Assembly (NCBI GenBank): GCA_964020975.1
Contig: OZ026624.1
Location: 66,544,208 to 66,608,207 of the forward strand
Direction of reading: 5' to 3'
Origin: Hermodice carunculata
Taxonomy: Eukaryota; Annelida; Polychaeta; Eunicida; Amphinomidae
Length of the DNA stretch: 64,000 nucleotides
The notes under the pieces are model-generated. The model worked only from the letters and a program-made list of their open reading frames with translations. It searched no databases and was not told the DNA's origin. Both the position numbers and the translations under genes were made by a program. Position 1 is the first letter of the stretch; every line of letters begins with the position of its first letter. Shown here piece by piece: positions 59,969-64,000 of this stretch.

Positions 59969-60140
59969 GTGTACTGACTTGTGATATAATTTTCCAACCT
60001 CATCTACATATGTCCTTTTAAACCTACTCTGATGATACGTGTATATTTTACATGAACATATCTATGTATGTTATGTATTTTATGTACTGTCTACTATGGA
60101 CTTTGTTTTAGTCTGAAATAAAACTTACTTACTTACTTAC

Positions 60141-62180
60141 TAACTCATGTCACAGCATGGAGCAATAAACCTAGTTTCATTCCTCCATGGTCACAGTAAT
60201 ACAGTATACATGTGTAATTGGGAGGCATGGGAAAATCATTTCCAAAATATATTCTGTCCTTACCAATAACGCGCAATAACAACAGCATGAAAATGCTGGT
60301 CACACTCCATGCCCAGTTTTTGCCCGCACTGAATAGAGCCCATTGAAAACACTGTACAGATGCAGAAAGGCACTTCCCTGGTACAGTTTATTTCTTCACA
60401 CTTGAATGCACAATTGGATGTCCCGGTTTCACTGCCCAGAAAACGGGGGCATGGATAGAAAAGAAGAGCCTGCATGGGATTGTATGTGAAAGATGCACAT
60501 CAGCCTAAAGCTTATCAGTGTTCTGTATGACTGATTGTTTTCAACAACACTATAAATTCACTAAGCAATTTCAATGAAGTGTGTATTTTCAGAAAAGGCA
60601 GGTATTAGCTCAGGATTTTTGTTATGGGGCACTGGTTATGTCTCTTGCAAGCAGTATATGTTTTCAAGTCTTAAAGTAAATAAAAGTGTAAAAATTAGTA
60701 GACATTCTTGGACATAAATTTTTATACAGTGTCATCATTTTCACATAAAATTTAGGACAAAACTCTGGAACACAAAGCAAATGGAAAAAGTGTCCCAAAT
60801 TTTAGATACATCTTGTTACAGACGTACAAATGTTTGAAAGTTCAAGGTTGGAATGATGACACATCAAAGGAAAATTATTTTAAAGTGACTGATAACAAAA
60901 AGGCACCAAGTTTAAAAAATGTGAGATAATCTTTTTGATTCATCACGTAAACTTAGGTTTGCTGTAGATTTGAAATTGAAAATTGAACAAGCGGAGTCAA
61001 TATTTCTGATACGAAACTTTGTCAAGGCGGCACAGGGTGTTACCAGTTTGTATAAGTCACTGAGACCTCCATCCCCCCCTCCCCCCCTTGTGGTTGATAT
61101 GGTTATGGATAAGATAGTTTATCTTGATTGCTTAATGAAACTAAAGCAGCCAGCCAAACACACTGTTGTGTCTTTAGTTTGGAGCATGCACAGTTTAGCT
61201 TTAAAATGGCACCAGAGATAGCATCACTTGTGCAGCACAGAGCAAGATAATTGCATGTTAGGTTTCATTAATTGACAATTTTTCAAGTTTCACTCAATCT
61301 GATTTACTACCCACCCACACCAAACAAACCCATTCCACCTGTGATGATCCACTATGTCCACGCTCACTCCTCTGAGGTAAGGCCTGCAGGTAAACATGGT
61401 ACCAACAACAATCTGATGGTTGGACACATTAATGCCTCCACCATAATAAGATAGTGGCAAATTTATAGTCGGCTCCATAGGGATGAGGATACAGTTTTCC
61501 TGACAGCTATTGCTGACCGGATATAGCATTCAATATATGCGACCACTCAATATCATGGATGCCATGTTGCTGTCTGGTTTTTCTCCTGGGCTGCAGACTT
61601 GCTGCAATATAACAATCCTTGTTTGGTTACACCAAATCAAGATTGTGTATAAGAGGCTGTTGGACTGGGGTGTTAGAACCTTGCTCTTGGAGAACCTCAA
61701 GAAATAACAAATACTTTGATACTTTAGGATCTATTCTTGGGAATATTGGTCTATTCCCTCCCTCCCTCCACACATACACACATCAAAACCCCATGTCTCC
61801 CTTAGAGTGAAGATAAATGATGCTAGGGCAGTGTAGTTATTTTAAAGTGCCAGAGCCCTCTGTTGGTGATTATGGTAATTTAGAATTGGGTGTGTTAGGG
61901 CTTGCTTTCAGCTTGCTCTTTGTGACTGGGAGCACTTGGCTCAGCTGAACTGTTATATATATATCAGGTCCAGCTGTTTTAAGCCAGTAGGATGCTCTTC
62001 ACTCTGGCTAGCTTTAGCAGCCCATTGTAGGCACTGTTTGTGTATGCTGAGTGTGGTCGCCTGCTCTCTGCGGTAACCATGGTAACAATCTATACAGTGC
62101 CTGTGCCCTAATTGGAAAAATTCTGTTTCTGGTTTGGTATTTTTGTGTGCTCTGCACACTACTAATTTATGACAGTAGAG

Positions 62181-62187
<7 letters not shown>
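60141..62187. other. Single-copy intronic DNA
   Basis: No exon with both splice sites or repeat unit was recognised. C-runs occur at about 61073-61088. Confidence 0.45.

Positions 62188-62222
<35 letters not shown>
62188..62222. repeat. (AT)n microsatellite
   Basis: About 17 AT units following GTATATACATAT. Confidence 0.95.
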
Positions 62223-62227
<5 letters not shown>

Positions 62228-63525
62228 TTATATGTATTTTTGTATTAAAGTACATTGGTATTTTTCTCAATGGTTGTATTGAAATACTTTGTAGAATACC
62301 TAAATCAAGGTACATGTAAATATTGAACAGTCAAGTCAAATAAAAATATGGCCATTTATTCCAAATCTATTTCAAGTTGTGTTTCTGCAAATTATGATCT
62401 TTTGTGTAATAGTCATGCAGACATTGAGACCATCCAACGTAATAAAATTGTTATTTCAGAATATCCAGGTATGCTTTATTATCACACTGGTAAATATGAA
62501 TCTAGGGTTACATGTAATGTTCAATTTGTGAAAGTCACTGCTAAACTGTCAGGTGTCCATGATATCCTTCTGTGATATAATGCTTTGTTTCCGGTGATAA
62601 AACATCTGATATATCACAATGACCCTTCTTTTTGTACTTAAACTCCACTGAATTACCACCTCCATATGAGCCGTGTATTTCTATTTCAGTGCAGTGGAGG
62701 GAGTGCGCAAGCAAACAGGAATGGCATGAACAAAAGCTATTATAATGGGTGTCAGTAGGCCAGATAAACTCTTTTTAACGTCAGATTTGAAGGATTTTCA
62801 ATTTGAAATCATATTACGATAGGAATTTAGTATCGGCAAGCAATCTGACTTTGATCTCACAGCCTCCGTCTTGATACATTGGGAACAATCAATCCCACGC
62901 CATACTTAATTCCTTAAGTATGCCATTTCTGGTGTTATCCTTGCAAAGTTTGTCCTGATGTTTAAAATTCTTTTCACCAATTGTGATTGCCTCAAAAATG
63001 TTTAGATTATCATAGTTTTTATCATATACTTTTGCAAAGTCTGAACCAAACTCGCGTTTTTCACAATGGCAATACACATCATGTTCATGTGTTGTTACCT
63101 GTCAACTCAAACGTGTTGTAATTCATACCTTTTAATAGAATGTGAGACTGTGAAGTTGACATTATATATTGTGACTCCCAGTGCAATGACTGAGTGACAC
63201 CATTTGCAAATTGTTGATAATTATAACATACGCGATCATGATGTTTATCACCATTGTGAAAAAAAGATGCTCAGAATTTGGTTCAAACTTTGAGAAAATT
63301 GGTTGAAGACTATGATATAATGTATTTTATATATTTTGGAGGAATGTACATGACAAACTTTGTTCCCATGTCAACAAAATCCTACAACCTCCTTGGGACT
63401 CTGCAAAGTGGTCTCCCAAGAAAACAGACAAAACTTCTGTTAATCAAGCATTGAAGGGCTTTTCCCACATCAGATGGAAGCCTTTCAGTTTACAGGTATT
63501 TATTTTGTATGTCTTCTGTTTACAG

Positions 63526-63602
63526 GGATATACATCAGCAATGGTACACACATTCTTCACAAGGCTCCTTACCAGAAGGATGCCACTGTTGTGATTGCAA
63601 AG
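63526..63602 (+). CDS. Second coding exon of the signal-peptide gene (gene runs off the window)
   Basis: The acceptor is a pyrimidine-rich tract ending TTCTGTTTACAG; the donor is AAG followed by GTAAGG, both strong. The 77-base exon begins in phase 1: its first two bases complete a Gly codon with the last base of the exon at 56386-56467. It then encodes IYISNGTHILHKAPYQK and DATVVIAK, ending in phase 0. NGT is an N-glycosylation sequon, which fits an extracellular chain directly after a signal peptide. The 53 residues joined this way do not match a family I can name. The remaining exons must lie beyond 64000. An internal ATG-started frame upstream of the acceptor is not needed. Confidence 0.55.
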
Positions 63603-64000
63603 GTAAGGGATATACCTTTATTTTTGACTGACAGGTCAGCTGAGCTTGTAGGTACATGTAGTTGTATGTCTGTCCATATGTGCATCAGTTGTTGTCGGCA
63701 TCCGTTCAATTTGCATTTTTGACTTCTCATAACAAAATCATTGTCCAGATCGTGTTCAGACTTGCTGGGACATACCTTGGGTTGTCACTGCAAAGTTTTG
63801 TACTTGTAAGTGGTAATGATCTGATAATTTTTCGTATTTGGGGGGGGGGGGTTACATTTTTTTTTTTTTTTTCGAAATCTTAAAAAATGTCTCCAACCAA
63901 ACTGGTAAGCCAGTTGCTCTGAAATGGCATAGGCACACTTCTTGGGACCCTCTACCGCAAAATTTGGTCAAGAGGTGACTCTATTTATTTGTTTGGGTTT
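63603..64000 (+). other. Start of the next intron
   Basis: G-run at 63841-63851 and T-run at 63858-63873. No further exon was seen before the window ends. Confidence 0.4.

Larger units (their letters stand above)
57114..60140 (+). mobile_element. LINE with reverse transcriptase, split by a DNA transposon
   Basis: Plus-strand non-LTR retrotransposon. Coding parts lie at 57114-57594 and 58844-59968, separated by about 1.25 kb of inserted DNA. The 3' end has GTCTGAAATAAAACTTAC and a (TTAC)n tail to about 60140, the short-repeat tail of CR1/L2/Jockey-like elements. The 5' end begins directly after the MITE at 56883-57107 and lacks endonuclease, so the copy is truncated. The exact clade cannot be fixed by eye. 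Confidence 0.85.
56468..63525 (+). other. Inferred intron 1 of the signal-peptide gene, about 7.1 kb
   Basis: Bounded by GTAAGG at the left and TTCTGTTTACAG at the right. It contains two copies of a hAT-like MITE, a plus-strand LINE split by a DNA transposon, an (AT)n run and otherwise single-copy DNA (60141-62187 and 62223-63525, where no further exon was recognised). The pairing of the two splice sites is inferred from phase and strand. Confidence 0.45.

Overview
This window reads as non-coding, repeat-dense DNA from an animal, most likely a marine invertebrate. It is AT-rich. It has many satellites and minisatellites, numerous miniature inverted-repeat transposons (MITEs), several decayed LINEs, tRNA-derived SINE heads, and a pair of splice-flanked coding exons about 7 kb apart. 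The frequent TACATGTA and TAGGCCTA words suggest an echinoderm, hemichordate, cephalochordate or mollusc, but I cannot decide between them. Nothing looks bacterial, and almost every long open frame is a by-product of a tandem repeat or of chance.

Layout. 0-9 kb: a 44-bp minisatellite, a 72-bp satellite with higher-order structure, two twin 458-bp inverted-repeat elements and a 48-bp minisatellite. 8.8-15.5 kb: a dense field of TTAA-flanked hairpin MITEs with SINE heads and a second MITE type. 17.4-21 kb: a hAT-like element carrying a broken BED zinc-finger frame, inserted in a 20-bp minisatellite, and a related short copy that itself holds a TTAA MITE. 22-32 kb: two copies of a dispersed repeat built of about 140-bp subunits, and an array of about 143-bp units, most of which pair two TGACCTTG/CAAGGTCA words. 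32-46 kb: mostly single-copy AT-rich DNA with scattered MITEs, short tandem arrays and a retroposed 3' end inside a MITE. 46-55 kb: a CpG-richer block, long AT runs and several minus-strand LINE remnants. 56.4-64 kb: the start of a host gene on the plus strand. Its first coding exon encodes a signal peptide, its second exon lies at 63.5 kb, and the intron between them holds a LINE split by a DNA transposon.

The most interesting structure is the TTAA MITE set. Groups with different terminal repeats share one internal hairpin of about 26-33 bp per arm, and paired differences between copies keep the arms complementary. A second pattern is a recurrent 6-bp target duplication at three hAT-like MITE types. 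I saw no LTR retrovirus or other capsid-bearing element.
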